64,000 nt of DNA from Halodesulfovibrio aestuarii (GTDB taxonomy: Bacteria > Desulfobacterota > Desulfovibrionia > Desulfovibrionales > Desulfovibrionaceae), in assembly GCF_050571805.1 (NCBI RefSeq), contig NZ_CP192219.1; one strand, given 5' to 3'. The translations under genes and the position numbers were made by a program. The notes beneath the pieces are model-generated. The model saw only the letters and a program-made list of their open reading frames with translations. It searched no databases and had not been told where the DNA came from. Of this stretch, positions 41,753 through 50,794 are shown piece by piece. Numbering within the stretch: position 1 is the first letter of the stretch; each line of letters opens with the position of its first letter.

Positions 41753-42739
41753 ATGCTTAAAAACGTTACTAGACTTTTCACTATGCTATCCCTCTGGGTT
41801 AGCGCAGCAATTTTTGCATCTCCTGTAGGTGCTTTTGCTGCTGAAGCGGTTACGGCAGGTGCTCCTGCCGGCGGCAATCATGTATGGTGGTTTTGGCCAC
41901 TTATCTTACTAGTTTTTTGTTTTGTACTTGGTGTGATCGCGGTTCTTGCTGGTGTTGGTGGCGGCGTATTGTACGTACCACTGGTATCCGGTTTCTTCCC
42001 GTTCCACATCGACTTTGTACGTGGTGCAGGTCTTATGGTTGCGCTTGCAGGTGCCCTTGCTGCGGGCCCTGGTCTTTTAAAGCGTAACCTTGCAAGTCTC
42101 CGCCTTGCACTGCCTATGGCTCTTATTGCGTCAGCCTGTGCTGTCGTGGGTGCTATGCTTGGTTTATACCTCTCACAGCTCGACCCACGATATGTTCAGA
42201 CTGCACTCGGTGCGACCATTATGGGTATCTCAATTCTGTTGCTTTGTTCTAAAAACTCAGAATACCCGGTTGTCACAAAACAGGACGCAATCAGTCATGC
42301 GCTTGGTATTGAAGGTCTCTATCAAGATCAGGCAACAGGAAAAGAATTTGAATGGAAAACTCACCGCACCTTTACCGGTCTGCTGTTATTCGTCGTAATC
42401 GGCGTCATGGCAGGCATGTTCGGACTTGGCGCAGGTTGGGCTAACATCCCTGTTCTCAACCTCCTTATGGGCGCTCCACTGAAAGTCTCTGTAGCAACAT
42501 CCAAGTTCTTACTCTCCATCACAGATACCTCTGCGGCATGGGTGTACATGAACCAGGGTGCGGTTATTCCACTGATCGCTATCCCTTCCATTATCGGCCT
42601 GATGCTTGGCTCTCTCGTGGGCGTACGCCTGCTTGCTGTCGCAAAAGCCTCTTTCATCCGTTATATGGTAATCGGCGTTCTCTTCTTTGCTGGTTTCAAG
42701 GCTCTTGATAAAGGCCTTGGACTCGGTATCCTGGGTTAA
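41753..42739 (+). CDS. TauE/SafE-family sulfite/organosulfonate exporter
   Basis: A 328-residue integral-membrane protein of the TauE/SafE family (DUF81), whose members move sulfite, sulfoacetate or related anions. It starts with what looks like a cleavable signal peptide (about 1-29, ending VGAFAAE), unusual for the short family form. About eight transmembrane segments follow, with the repeated glycine-rich motifs 'GVIAVLAGVGGGVLYVPLV' in the first half and 'GVMAGMFGLGAGWANIPVL' in the second. Ribosome site GAGG. It is 12 bases upstream of a small membrane protein and likely forms a unit with it. In a sulfate reducer, sulfite or another sulfur anion is a natural guess. Confidence 0.88.
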   Translation: MLKNVTRLFTMLSLWVSAAIFASPVGAFAAEAVTAGAPAGGNHVWWFWPLILLVFCFVLGVIAVLAGVGGGVLYVPLVSGFFPFHIDFVRGAGLMVALAGALAAGPGLLKRNLASLRLALPMALIASACAVVGAMLGLYLSQLDPRYVQTALGATIMGISILLLCSKNSEYPVVTKQDAISHALGIEGLYQDQATGKEFEWKTHRTFTGLLLFVVIGVMAGMFGLGAGWANIPVLNLLMGAPLKVSVATSKFLLSITDTSAAWVYMNQGAVIPLIAIPSIIGLMLGSLVGVRLLAVAKASFIRYMVIGVLFFAGFKALDKGLGLGILG

Positions 42740-42751
42740 TGGAGGTAAGTC

Positions 42752-43177
42752 ATGACAATACAAACGAACAGATGCGTGACTCCACCAGAACAAATGCGCT
42801 ATGCAATGATTCTGGAACGTGGTGCTTATCTTGGTATCCTTATCATGCTCATTACCTATGCAATATATGCATTTGGTATTCTTACTCCCCATGTACCAAT
42901 TGAAACAGTAATTAATAACTGGCACCTAGGTGTTCACGACTATCTAAAAGCAACCAACAGCCCTACAGGCTGGGACTGGCTTAGTCTTGTCGGAACAGGC
43001 GACTTCATCAACTTCATCGGTCTTGTATTGCTCGCAGTTATGACTATCATCTGCTACGCAACACTCATTTTACCGTACTTCCGATGTGGTGATTTTATCT
43101 ACCTTTCTATTGTAATCGCTGAAATCGCAGTTCTTACTCTTGCTGCTTCTGGTATCCTCGGAAGCGGCGGGCACTAA
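42752..43177 (+). CDS. Small membrane protein, TauE partner (DUF1634-like)
   Basis: A 141-residue protein with three hydrophobic segments: about 28-47 ('GILIMLITYAIYAFGIL'), about 85-108 ('FINFIGLVLLAVMTIICYAT') and about 118-138. It starts with GGAGG as ribosome site 12 bases after the TauE stop. DUF1634 proteins commonly sit next to TauE-type exporters, and the layout fits, but I call the family from size and context rather than from a strict motif. Function unknown; probably an accessory subunit. Terminator downstream. Confidence 0.7.
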   Translation: MTIQTNRCVTPPEQMRYAMILERGAYLGILIMLITYAIYAFGILTPHVPIETVINNWHLGVHDYLKATNSPTGWDWLSLVGTGDFINFIGLVLLAVMTIICYATLILPYFRCGDFIYLSIVIAEIAVLTLAASGILGSGGH

Positions 43178-43203
43178 AGAACCTGATATTAAATAACAAA
43201 AAA

Positions 43204-43238
43204 AAGCCCCTCGATCATTCGATCGAGGGCTTTTTTTT
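43204..43238 (+). terminator. Terminator after the TauE pair
   Basis: GCCCCTCGATC / GATCGAGGGC stem with a four-base loop, followed by eight T and preceded by A-run, so usable both ways. Confidence 0.85.
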
Positions 43239-43308
43239 GTTGAGATTTCGCTTCCTTAATTTTTTATTGCCATCGCCAAGAGGCTTCTCCAACGGATGAT
43301 AGAAATGA

Positions 43309-43339
43309 AAAGGGCTACTTGCCTGATACAAGTAGCCCT
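43309..43339 (-). terminator. Terminator after the YhaN gene
   Basis: AGGGCTACTTG / CAAGTAGCCCT stem; TTTTC follows on the minus strand, about 55 bases past the YhaN stop. Confidence 0.75.
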
Positions 43340-43393
43340 GAAAATTAACACAAAGAGTTGCGCACGCACGCGCAAGTTATTTCCATTTGCAGC

Positions 43394-46300
43394 TTAGCCG
43401 GTTTCAACATCAAGCAAACCATTCACAACGGTATAAACACCGACATCCTGAGCATGATTTCGCATGATTTCTACTGTTTGCGGATGACAGGTAAAAAGAA
43501 ATACCTGATTATGCGTTGCTAACTCTGTAATTGTTTCAGCAGTACTTGCAGCTCTTATTGGATCAAAATTAACCATTATATCATCCATGATGACAGGTAA
43601 CGGTTCATTTTGATTTGAGTGACTTAATATATGCCCAAGGCGCAGGGATAAATAGAGTTGCTCCACTGTTCCTCGGCTTAATTCTTCCGGCTTTCGTCTT
43701 GTGCCATCTTCTGCCAACGCAAAAATATCTTCTTCTCCAAGTGGCTTAAAGACACCACTGTAGGCACCTTTTGTAATTGTCTTAAAGAAAATTCCGGCCT
43801 GCTTAACAACTTCAGGCTGCTGCTCACGCTCAAACCGCTCCCGCGCCCGGGATAACAGATGTTCCGCAATTCGATATCGTGCCCATTCTTTGGCTAATCC
43901 ATTTGCTTCTTCTTTAAGCGCTTCGCTTTGGTTCCTCTTATATGCCAACTCTTCTGTCGAAGTTAACTTTTCTTGCTCAACTTTGGCTTGAATAAGTTCC
44001 TGTCGCAGCTCTTCCAGCTCTTTCTCTCTCACTTCAATGGTTGCAGCTAACTCAGATGCCTTTATTGCAAGCTCCTGCTCGCTCTGTTGACCAATTCGCG
44101 CTGCAAGCTGACTAATATCCCCATCATCGCTTGCGGCTACAAGAGACGCATTCAACGCGTTAAAAGCAGATAACAATTCTTGCTGCTGCATGTAGATTGC
44201 ATGCTTTGTTCTAAATGACTCTTCATCTATTGCATTTGCTGCTGTAAATAATGCATGAATCTCTTCTTCATGTTTTACTACAGAATCGCGAAGAACTTTG
44301 GCTGATTCCATATCCTTGCGCAGCGCATCTGATAACCCCAGAATCTCAATCTGGGCTGATTGAGATTCTGTCAATATCCGAAGTAACTTATCCTGCGTTA
44401 CACTACGTTTAATAGTACGATCGAAAGCATATTCCGGCTCAATACATGCTGCCGCACAAAGAGCATCCTGCTGCTTTGCAAATGCTTCAAGAGCACCCTG
44501 TACAAATGTTTTACGAGCTTCTAAGTCGGAAAGCTGACTAATGTTAGATTTAGCATCCTTAATAAGCTGTAGGGTTTCCGGAATATGCTGCACACGCAGG
44601 CCTGACGATAATCCGCGCTCAGTCAGCCATTGTTTTACCTTGGAATTGACTCTCGTTAGAATATCGGCCGCATCTTGCTCATTACAACTTCCTTTTTCAA
44701 ACAGCTTCTGCGCTTCATCATGTTGTTTTTGAGCGAGATGCAGCTTTTCCTGCAAAGCCTCGCACACCATGATACCACGCTGCATGTCTTCAAATAAATC
44801 TTCCGCCTGAAGCAGACACTCTTCAGTAACTTCCGGTTGAGGAAACAATAACGGCGCGCTACTCATCAACTCCAAAACATCGTGCTGTTGGGCCGATATT
44901 TTTTTGCTCCGTTGCATTGTGGTCAACACCCCCCCGGCGATTGCCAAGACAATAACCGCAATTCCCGAATACAAAATGTACGGAGAGACTGGTATAAAAC
45001 TCGGCAAGGCAACAATACCCGCGCCAACAACTCCAAAGGCAGCCGTAACCATAAGCGGCGTAATGGTAGAAGCATTTTCCGATGCAAGCACCTTTGGTAA
45101 GCGTGAGCGGACTGCTCGCAAAACATCTTTACTCTGTTGCAGGTCACCCGATACAGAATTAAGCTCACCTTTCAAGGCAGAGAAACGTCTTACGTCAACA
45201 TTATTTTCAAATTCATATTTATATTGCTCAAGATTACGTCGCGCATCTTCAAGTACTCCGGCAAGACGTACTGTTTCGTTCTGGGCAAGCGTAACAGCCT
45301 GCTTGGCGGCGCCCGTTTGTTCTTCAAATTGAGCAACTTCACGACGCGTATTATCAGATAAATCAAATGCAGACACACGCTCTGCATTCCAATCAGCACC
45401 AAGCTGTTCAAACGTCTCAGCAAGATCACGTTGAAGGGCTTTCTGTTCCAGTCCCAGCTGCTCCAGTTCGTTTTGTTTGCCCACCATTACAGCTTTTTCT
45501 TCGCTTAAGGCACGCACAACATCCTGTTGCATAATAAGCTCTGAATTAACCAGTGTCTGCTTAGCTTCGATCTCCCGTTGTGTCGTCTCAATGCCAGCCT
45601 TAACCTTGGCTAACTGCTCACGTTTTTCTTGTGCGCTACTGTTATGGCTATCAAAACGAAGTAATCCATCCTGCGGAAAAACAACAAGCGGCTGAACAGC
45701 CTCAAGCGCTGCTTTCTTTTCTTTATATTCGGTAAAAATGCCCCACAAACGAATGTCCGCGTTTACAGTTCCGGCTTCGATGCCCAATTTACGCAACGCA
45801 ACAGTTCGTTCTGCAAGCTCATCTTCAAGTTCGGAAATTTTTTGTGAAACAGCCAGATACGCAGCAACACTGTCATCACAAGCATTCATATCTTTGCGAA
45901 GCTGCTCAAGGTCTTTGATATGCTTATTTAATGGAAGAACTTTACCGCCTTTTTTAAACAAAGCCTCACGCTTTGTAGAAAGGTGCTTCATCACATCAGT
46001 ATAGGAAGCACCGCCACCATGCACTGTTCCGTATAAGGCGTTACGAACAGCATCACCGGTTAAAGCTTCTTTGCTTTGTAATTCTGTGAGGGAAAAACCA
46101 TACACATTCGTGTAGAGATCGCGGGAAACATTACCAAGTAATGCCTGCAAGGCTGATTCATCCATTTGCCCGCCATTTCCACCGGTAATTGCTACACGCT
46201 TCGGTTTAAAAGAACGCTCAAGCCGCAGTGCACCAAACTTTTGTGTAGCAAGCCCCAGCACACCGGCGTGCTTGCCACCACGAAGCGGCTCGTAGTGCGA

Positions 46301-46474
46301 AATATTTTTCCCTTTTCGCGGTAATCCAAACAACATGTACCGTAAAAAAGATAGGCAGGTGGATTTTCCCGCTTCATTGTTCCCAAGAAAAACATTCACG
46401 CCGGAAGAAAATCCGGATAATTTCTGTTCTGCAAAAACACCAAAGCCGTTTATATAAAGATCAGTAATCCGCAT
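43394..46474 (-). CDS. YhaN-family SMC/Rad50-like ATPase with internal membrane segment
   Basis: A 1026-residue ATPase. The N-terminal Walker A is 'FLGNNEAGKSTCLSFLRYML' (about 30-50) and the C-terminal half has the signature 'LSRGTVEQLYLSLRLG' and Walker B 'PVIMDDIMVNFD'. Between are long coiled coils and a hydrophobic pair at about 475-525 ('PLMVTAAFGVVGAGIVALPS' then 'ILYSGIAVIVLAIAGGVL'), a feature of YhaN. It overlaps the nuclease gene by one base (TAATG), the usual yhaO-yhaN arrangement, the analogue of SbcD-SbcC. The pair presumably processes DNA ends; the membrane segments suggest an envelope-attached complex, which is inference. Confidence 0.9.
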   Translation of the reverse strand: MRITDLYINGFGVFAEQKLSGFSSGVNVFLGNNEAGKSTCLSFLRYMLFGLPRKGKNISHYEPLRGGKHAGVLGLATQKFGALRLERSFKPKRVAITGGNGGQMDESALQALLGNVSRDLYTNVYGFSLTELQSKEALTGDAVRNALYGTVHGGGASYTDVMKHLSTKREALFKKGGKVLPLNKHIKDLEQLRKDMNACDDSVAAYLAVSQKISELEDELAERTVALRKLGIEAGTVNADIRLWGIFTEYKEKKAALEAVQPLVVFPQDGLLRFDSHNSSAQEKREQLAKVKAGIETTQREIEAKQTLVNSELIMQQDVVRALSEEKAVMVGKQNELEQLGLEQKALQRDLAETFEQLGADWNAERVSAFDLSDNTRREVAQFEEQTGAAKQAVTLAQNETVRLAGVLEDARRNLEQYKYEFENNVDVRRFSALKGELNSVSGDLQQSKDVLRAVRSRLPKVLASENASTITPLMVTAAFGVVGAGIVALPSFIPVSPYILYSGIAVIVLAIAGGVLTTMQRSKKISAQQHDVLELMSSAPLLFPQPEVTEECLLQAEDLFEDMQRGIMVCEALQEKLHLAQKQHDEAQKLFEKGSCNEQDAADILTRVNSKVKQWLTERGLSSGLRVQHIPETLQLIKDAKSNISQLSDLEARKTFVQGALEAFAKQQDALCAAACIEPEYAFDRTIKRSVTQDKLLRILTESQSAQIEILGLSDALRKDMESAKVLRDSVVKHEEEIHALFTAANAIDEESFRTKHAIYMQQQELLSAFNALNASLVAASDDGDISQLAARIGQQSEQELAIKASELAATIEVREKELEELRQELIQAKVEQEKLTSTEELAYKRNQSEALKEEANGLAKEWARYRIAEHLLSRARERFEREQQPEVVKQAGIFFKTITKGAYSGVFKPLGEEDIFALAEDGTRRKPEELSRGTVEQLYLSLRLGHILSHSNQNEPLPVIMDDIMVNFDPIRAASTAETITELATHNQVFLFTCHPQTVEIMRNHAQDVGVYTVVNGLLDVETG

Positions 46475-47736
46475 TAGTCAGCCTCAAGCAAATCAAGACA
46501 TAAATATTGTGCTTCTGTAGCAAGCTGCACCAACTCCTCATCAGAAAGAATAGTTAGATGGCGTTTACTTGTAGGTGAACCGAATAGTTCACTCACTGAG
46601 TCACGCAGTTCAACAACACCTTCTTCTCTTGTTAACTGATCAGCAACAGTTAAGGCTTCACCAAGTAGATCAGGGCGGCTGCGCATGGCTTCAATATCTA
46701 TATCCGGCTTACACGCCAGCTCTATATCTTTCAGCCAGACAAATGGACTGCTTTCCATCTGCCCCTCACGGATACGCTCCTCAAGCTCTTTTACTGCGCC
46801 ATTCTTCCTCAGTTCGGCATCGAGAATGCTCCGTCCTTCAAGCACAAGGCGTACAATAACGCCTTTGCAGGCTGTTGGGAGTTGCTGCGCCACATTTTCT
46901 AAACAAGACTCCACAACCTCTTCAAGTAGATCAACCTGCGCCACGTTAGATATATCAACAGATTCAATCTTCCATAAAATCCCACCAAGAGTATGATGCC
47001 GAGTTGAAACTTCACCATTTTCAACATTAACAAGCAAACAGCCACGCTCTCCTTGCTCGTTAATATGCAGACCTTGAATATTGCCTGAATAGACAACAAA
47101 AGGTTCACGACTCACGATCTGCTGCTCGTGGATATGACCAAGAGCCCAGTATTCAATACCGGACTTAGCAAAATCTGCTATACTTGCCGGAGCATATTGT
47201 TCAGAAGCAGCAACCGAATCAACCGTACAATGCAGCACAGCAATTTGAAAAACATCATCTTCCGTACGCGAATATTGTCTTGCCAGTTTTCTACGCTCGT
47301 TGTGTTTTCCATGACTCACACCATGAACGACCGTAACTAGCTCGCCGTTTATGTTTTCAATACGCACCTGCTCAACACTATCTGAACCAAAAATATGCAC
47401 ATTATCAGGAAAGCTGAAAGATTTCTCTGTTTCCAGCAATGGGTCATGGTTTCCGTGAACAATAAAAACTCGAACTCCCGCATCACGCATCCGTTTACAC
47501 GCATCAAGCAGAGCAAAACGAGCCTTCAGGCTCTGATCTTCCTGATTATAAACGTCTCCAGCGAGCACAACGAACAAAGGGCGTTCGCTGCATGCAAGCT
47601 CCGTTAAACGTTCCAAAGCTTCAAATGTAGCAGCACGCAGAGCTCCTGCCACCTGTGATGATACATTGGCAACACCCTTAAAGGCTGCATCCAGATGCAA
47701 ATCTGCTGCGTGGATAAAAGAAAATGACGGTTTCAT
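46474..47736 (-). CDS. YhaO-family metallophosphoesterase (DNA repair exonuclease, SbcD-like)
   Basis: A 420-residue calcineurin-like phosphoesterase. Metal motifs in order: 'FIHAADLHLDAAFKGV' (6-21), 'VVLAGDVYNQED' (56-67), 'VFIVHGNHDPL' (93-103), and later 'VVHGVSHG' and 'WALGHIHEQQ' (about 193-202). Such enzymes act as Mn-dependent nucleases with an SMC-like ATPase. First gene of the two-gene unit with YhaN, 24 bases downstream of the pseudouridine synthase gene and on the same strand. Confidence 0.9.
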   Translation of the reverse strand: MKPSFSFIHAADLHLDAAFKGVANVSSQVAGALRAATFEALERLTELACSERPLFVVLAGDVYNQEDQSLKARFALLDACKRMRDAGVRVFIVHGNHDPLLETEKSFSFPDNVHIFGSDSVEQVRIENINGELVTVVHGVSHGKHNERRKLARQYSRTEDDVFQIAVLHCTVDSVAASEQYAPASIADFAKSGIEYWALGHIHEQQIVSREPFVVYSGNIQGLHINEQGERGCLLVNVENGEVSTRHHTLGGILWKIESVDISNVAQVDLLEEVVESCLENVAQQLPTACKGVIVRLVLEGRSILDAELRKNGAVKELEERIREGQMESSPFVWLKDIELACKPDIDIEAMRSRPDLLGEALTVADQLTREEGVVELRDSVSELFGSPTSKRHLTILSDEELVQLATEAQYLCLDLLEAD

Positions 47737-47760
47737 GGCTTAATGTTTTCTCTATAAATT

Positions 47761-48681
47761 TTAAATCGTCTCTACTAGTTCATTACCTACAAAAAATGGG
47801 GACTTCCATGTTGGCATGCATACAAAAGATTCTGTCGGTAAAATAATCCGCCATGCATGAAGCAGCATGCCCTGCGGGTTAGGCGAAGCACCATATTTAG
47901 TATCCCCGATGATAGGGTGATTCCTACTGGAAAGCTGCACCCGAATCTGATGCGTACGACCTGTTTGTAATGAGATATGTAACAACGATTTTTTATTTGT
48001 TACAAGCAAGGGAGTAACAGTGCAGAGAGATTCTTTACCATCTCCCGTTTCCATACGTTCCTTTCCATCCACCTGCGCCTGTTTACTCAGTTGATCATAT
48101 AACTGTACTGTTTCAGGATGCTCCCAGCGCCCTTCAACCCATGCCAGATAATGTTTACCAAGAGCATGCTCATTACGAAAAAGTTTATGTAACTCCTGCA
48201 AACGGGTGTAGCTAGTTGCAACCAGTAACAAGCCGGACGTATTTTTATCTAGCCGATGAGCAGGGGTAGGGCAAAAAGGTGCATCAACATATTGAATTTT
48301 TAAACGTGTTGTTACTGCATCCTGATGACCTGTTCCAGGTTGAACTGGTAATCCTGCAGGCTTGTGCAATACAAGCAGGCCATCACTTTCGTTTACTATA
48401 TTAAGAGCAATATTGTTGCTGGCGGAATCCTCCTGCTCTTTTTTCTGCTCAGAAGAAGGCGCTGACTCATCAACAGTATAGGGTGGAATCCGAACTATAT
48501 CATCCTGCTTTAAGCGAACAAAAGGCTTCACTCGTCCTTTATTAAGACGCACCTGTCCAGTTCGAATCCAACGCATAATCGCGCTCTTAGGAACTTCTTT
48601 GTCAACACGACGCTGCAAAAATTGCAGCAACTTCTGACCGGCTTCTTCCGGCGTAACAACCACAAACTCAACCTGTCCCAT
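47761..48681 (-). CDS. RluA-family pseudouridine synthase (RluC-type, with S4 domain)
   Basis: A 306-residue rRNA pseudouridine synthase. The N-terminal S4 RNA-binding domain spans about 14-80 ('LLQFLQRRVDKEVPKSAIMR'). The catalytic motif HRLDKNTSGLLLVA (about 142-155) contains the essential aspartate, and 'LHISLQTGRTHQIRVQL' and 'IIGDTKYGA' are the other family marks. Layout and length match RluC (positions 955, 2504, 2580 of 23S rRNA in E. coli) more than RluA, which lacks S4. Transcribed away from the replication origin, upstream of yhaO-yhaN. Confidence 0.92.
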   Translation of the reverse strand: MGQVEFVVVTPEEAGQKLLQFLQRRVDKEVPKSAIMRWIRTGQVRLNKGRVKPFVRLKQDDIVRIPPYTVDESAPSSEQKKEQEDSASNNIALNIVNESDGLLVLHKPAGLPVQPGTGHQDAVTTRLKIQYVDAPFCPTPAHRLDKNTSGLLLVATSYTRLQELHKLFRNEHALGKHYLAWVEGRWEHPETVQLYDQLSKQAQVDGKERMETGDGKESLCTVTPLLVTNKKSLLHISLQTGRTHQIRVQLSSRNHPIIGDTKYGASPNPQGMLLHAWRIILPTESFVCMPTWKSPFFVGNELVETI

Positions 48682-49324
48682 GTAATTCCTTTATTCCCCA
48701 GCAAAGAGACGCTGTCCCCTGTATCCCTTTTAAGATTAGCGGTGACCTAATGCCTTTGAGTTTTAAAATTTGTATCAACAAGTTGTACTGCAACATTTTT
48801 TAATTGGCTATAGCAGATACGTTATCTACAGGATGTTCCTAACTTTCATCAGTGGAAAATGTGCGTAACTTTATTATCTCACTTTGTTTAAAAGAAAAAT
48901 TAAACAACAAATTATGAACATTTATATTTGTATGTAACTTGTTCTTAACAATTAAAATGGGGATCCTCTTAAAATCGTCATATAAAAAAATAGGCCATAT
49001 TCCTCCTGCACACACAAACAAAAGTCTGCCCTTTAGCTGTAAGTCCCATTCAGCAAAAAAGACTAAACACAATCACAAGAAGAATTATTTTTATTATATT
49101 TTATAGCCGGACGGTCGATTTCGCTTATAATGAGCTTAGAACGCATTGAAAGGGCGGAAGATAACATGAGACTCATCTTGTTGAAAAAAACAGGCGCAGA
49201 ACGGCGATAGCTTGGCTTACTCTTCGTTTTTTGATATATAACTAAGGTTACGGCGCCTGATTTTATGTACAAGATATTTGGTGCCAATTTTTGTTAATAA
49301 CCAACCGCAAGTAGTAACTTTATT
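48682..49324. other. Probable chromosomal replication origin (oriC) between rluC and dnaA
   Basis: This 643-base gene-free divergent gap next to dnaA-dnaN-gyrB-gyrA contains near-consensus DnaA boxes: TTATCTACA (48822-48830), TGTGCGTAA on the other strand (48860-48868), TTATGAACA (48912-48920) and TTATGTACA (49263-49271), each one mismatch from TTATNCACA. An A/T-only tract (about 49084-49103) could be the unwinding element. Transcription reads away on both sides. Short frames in the gap show no protein features. Confidence 0.65.
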
Positions 49325-50659
49325 TTGCTGAAAAACGGGCTGAGAAATTTTCTCGAACAGCAGTATTCTGAAAAGGATCTGCGCAATTGGTTCGACCCCC
49401 TCACTATACGCTATGGTCATGCCGAAAAAAGCGTATCTGTTGCCTTTCCTCATGCCTTTTTCGGCTCATGGTTTACCACACATGGAAAAACAGCGCTGGA
49501 ACAGGCTGTGCGGGATTATATTAGTCCTGAAGTTGTTGTGTTGTATGAAACTCCGCTTGCATCTGCTGCAACGAAACAAGTATCGGCTGCATCTAATACT
49601 GCCGTGCAGGAAACACCTGCATCAGTCGTTAGCCGTACAGTTCCCAACACTCAGTTCACATTCGACACGTTTTTGCATAACGCAAAAAATATATTCCCAG
49701 TTGCAAGCGCAAAAGAAGTGGCCAAAACGGATATTCCCCCAAAATATAATCCGCTTGTTATTGCTGGCCCTTCAGGGAGTGGAAAAACCCATTTATTACG
49801 AGCTATTGCACACTCAATTATAGAGCTACGCGGAGAGGAATCAATTTTCTTAGGAAATATTGAAGATCTGGCGTCGTTGTATCAGGACGGCAGCCCTGGC
49901 GCCCGTTTTGAAATGCGAAAGAAAATTGTCCAGAAGAATTTCTTTTTACTGGATGATTTGCAACGATTGGAAGATTTTCCGATTCTGCAAGAAGAGTTGA
50001 TAGCACTCTTTGATGCATTTCATGACAATAATAAACAGATGGTGTTCTGTTGTACGGATGGACTGACAGCACATAACTTTTTATTACCAACCTTGCGCTC
50101 CCGTCTGGAGTGGGGACTACTGGCTCAGCTGAAGCCGCAAGATATGGACATAAGAATAAAATATGTGACCAACTATCTGAAAAATAATCAGATAAAGCTG
50201 ACTAATGATCAGATCATTCTTTTGTGTCAGCGCTTTGGAGATTTCAGACTATTGCAAGGAGTGCTGCTTAAACTATCGGCATTTAAAGAACTTATGCATA
50301 CTGAAGTCTCTGAATATGAATTTAATCAGATTATCGAGCATACGGATAACACAAAAACCAATCCACTTACCCCTGACATTATTATAGGGATAGTAGCAAA
50401 ACATTACATGCTACAGACAAAAGATTTGTTGAGTGAAAAACGGCACCAGAAAATCGTACTTGCCAGACAGATCGCAATGTATCTAACCCGTACTTTACTT
50501 GGTTCTTCGTACCCGGCTCTTGGCAGAATGTTTGGCGGCAAAGATCACTCTACAGTCATCTATGCTGTTAATAAGATTAAGAAATTTATAGTTAAGAACA
50601 AAGATACGAAACTTTTAATAAACGAGCTGAAGGAAAAGTGCTTAACAGCCACAAAGTAA
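49325..50659 (+). CDS. dnaA: Chromosomal replication initiator protein DnaA
   Basis: A 444-residue AAA+ initiator. The start is TTG at 49325 (a stop lies nine codons upstream, leaving no ATG or GTG), and no Shine-Dalgarno precedes it. Domain I is recognisable ('NWFDPLTIRYG', 'FFGSWFTTHGKTALEQ', about 21-63), a linker follows, then Walker A GPSGSGKT (148-155), Walker B LLDD (about 208), and domain IV with 'ARQIAMYLTRTLLG' and 'GRMFGGKDHSTVIYAVNKI', the DnaA signature. The domain III sequence diverges from the enteric type ('LLDDLQRLED' in place of 'IDDIQFL'). It is first of the origin gene set, with dnaN 136 bases downstream. Confidence 0.93.
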   Translation: MLKNGLRNFLEQQYSEKDLRNWFDPLTIRYGHAEKSVSVAFPHAFFGSWFTTHGKTALEQAVRDYISPEVVVLYETPLASAATKQVSAASNTAVQETPASVVSRTVPNTQFTFDTFLHNAKNIFPVASAKEVAKTDIPPKYNPLVIAGPSGSGKTHLLRAIAHSIIELRGEESIFLGNIEDLASLYQDGSPGARFEMRKKIVQKNFFLLDDLQRLEDFPILQEELIALFDAFHDNNKQMVFCCTDGLTAHNFLLPTLRSRLEWGLLAQLKPQDMDIRIKYVTNYLKNNQIKLTNDQIILLCQRFGDFRLLQGVLLKLSAFKELMHTEVSEYEFNQIIEHTDNTKTNPLTPDIIIGIVAKHYMLQTKDLLSEKRHQKIVLARQIAMYLTRTLLGSSYPALGRMFGGKDHSTVIYAVNKIKKFIVKNKDTKLLINELKEKCLTATK

Positions 50660-50794
50660 AAAATACGCCTTTAGTTACGCGCATCCGGTTACTAACGGGT
50701 CATTCATAGTGACACATTAAATATATGCAAAATCAGATAGTTATCACAGTTAATAACATAGTGACAGCCCCTACAACTACTACAAGGAGATCAT

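Noticed and set aside
48839..49287. Two minus-strand frames of 74 and 77 codons in the gap before dnaA
   Set aside because: Low-complexity, no ribosome site, and they lie in the probable origin with DnaA-like boxes.
50700..50790. DnaA-box cluster between dnaA and dnaN
   Set aside because: TTATCACAG near 50739 is not close enough to the consensus, and no other box is visible.
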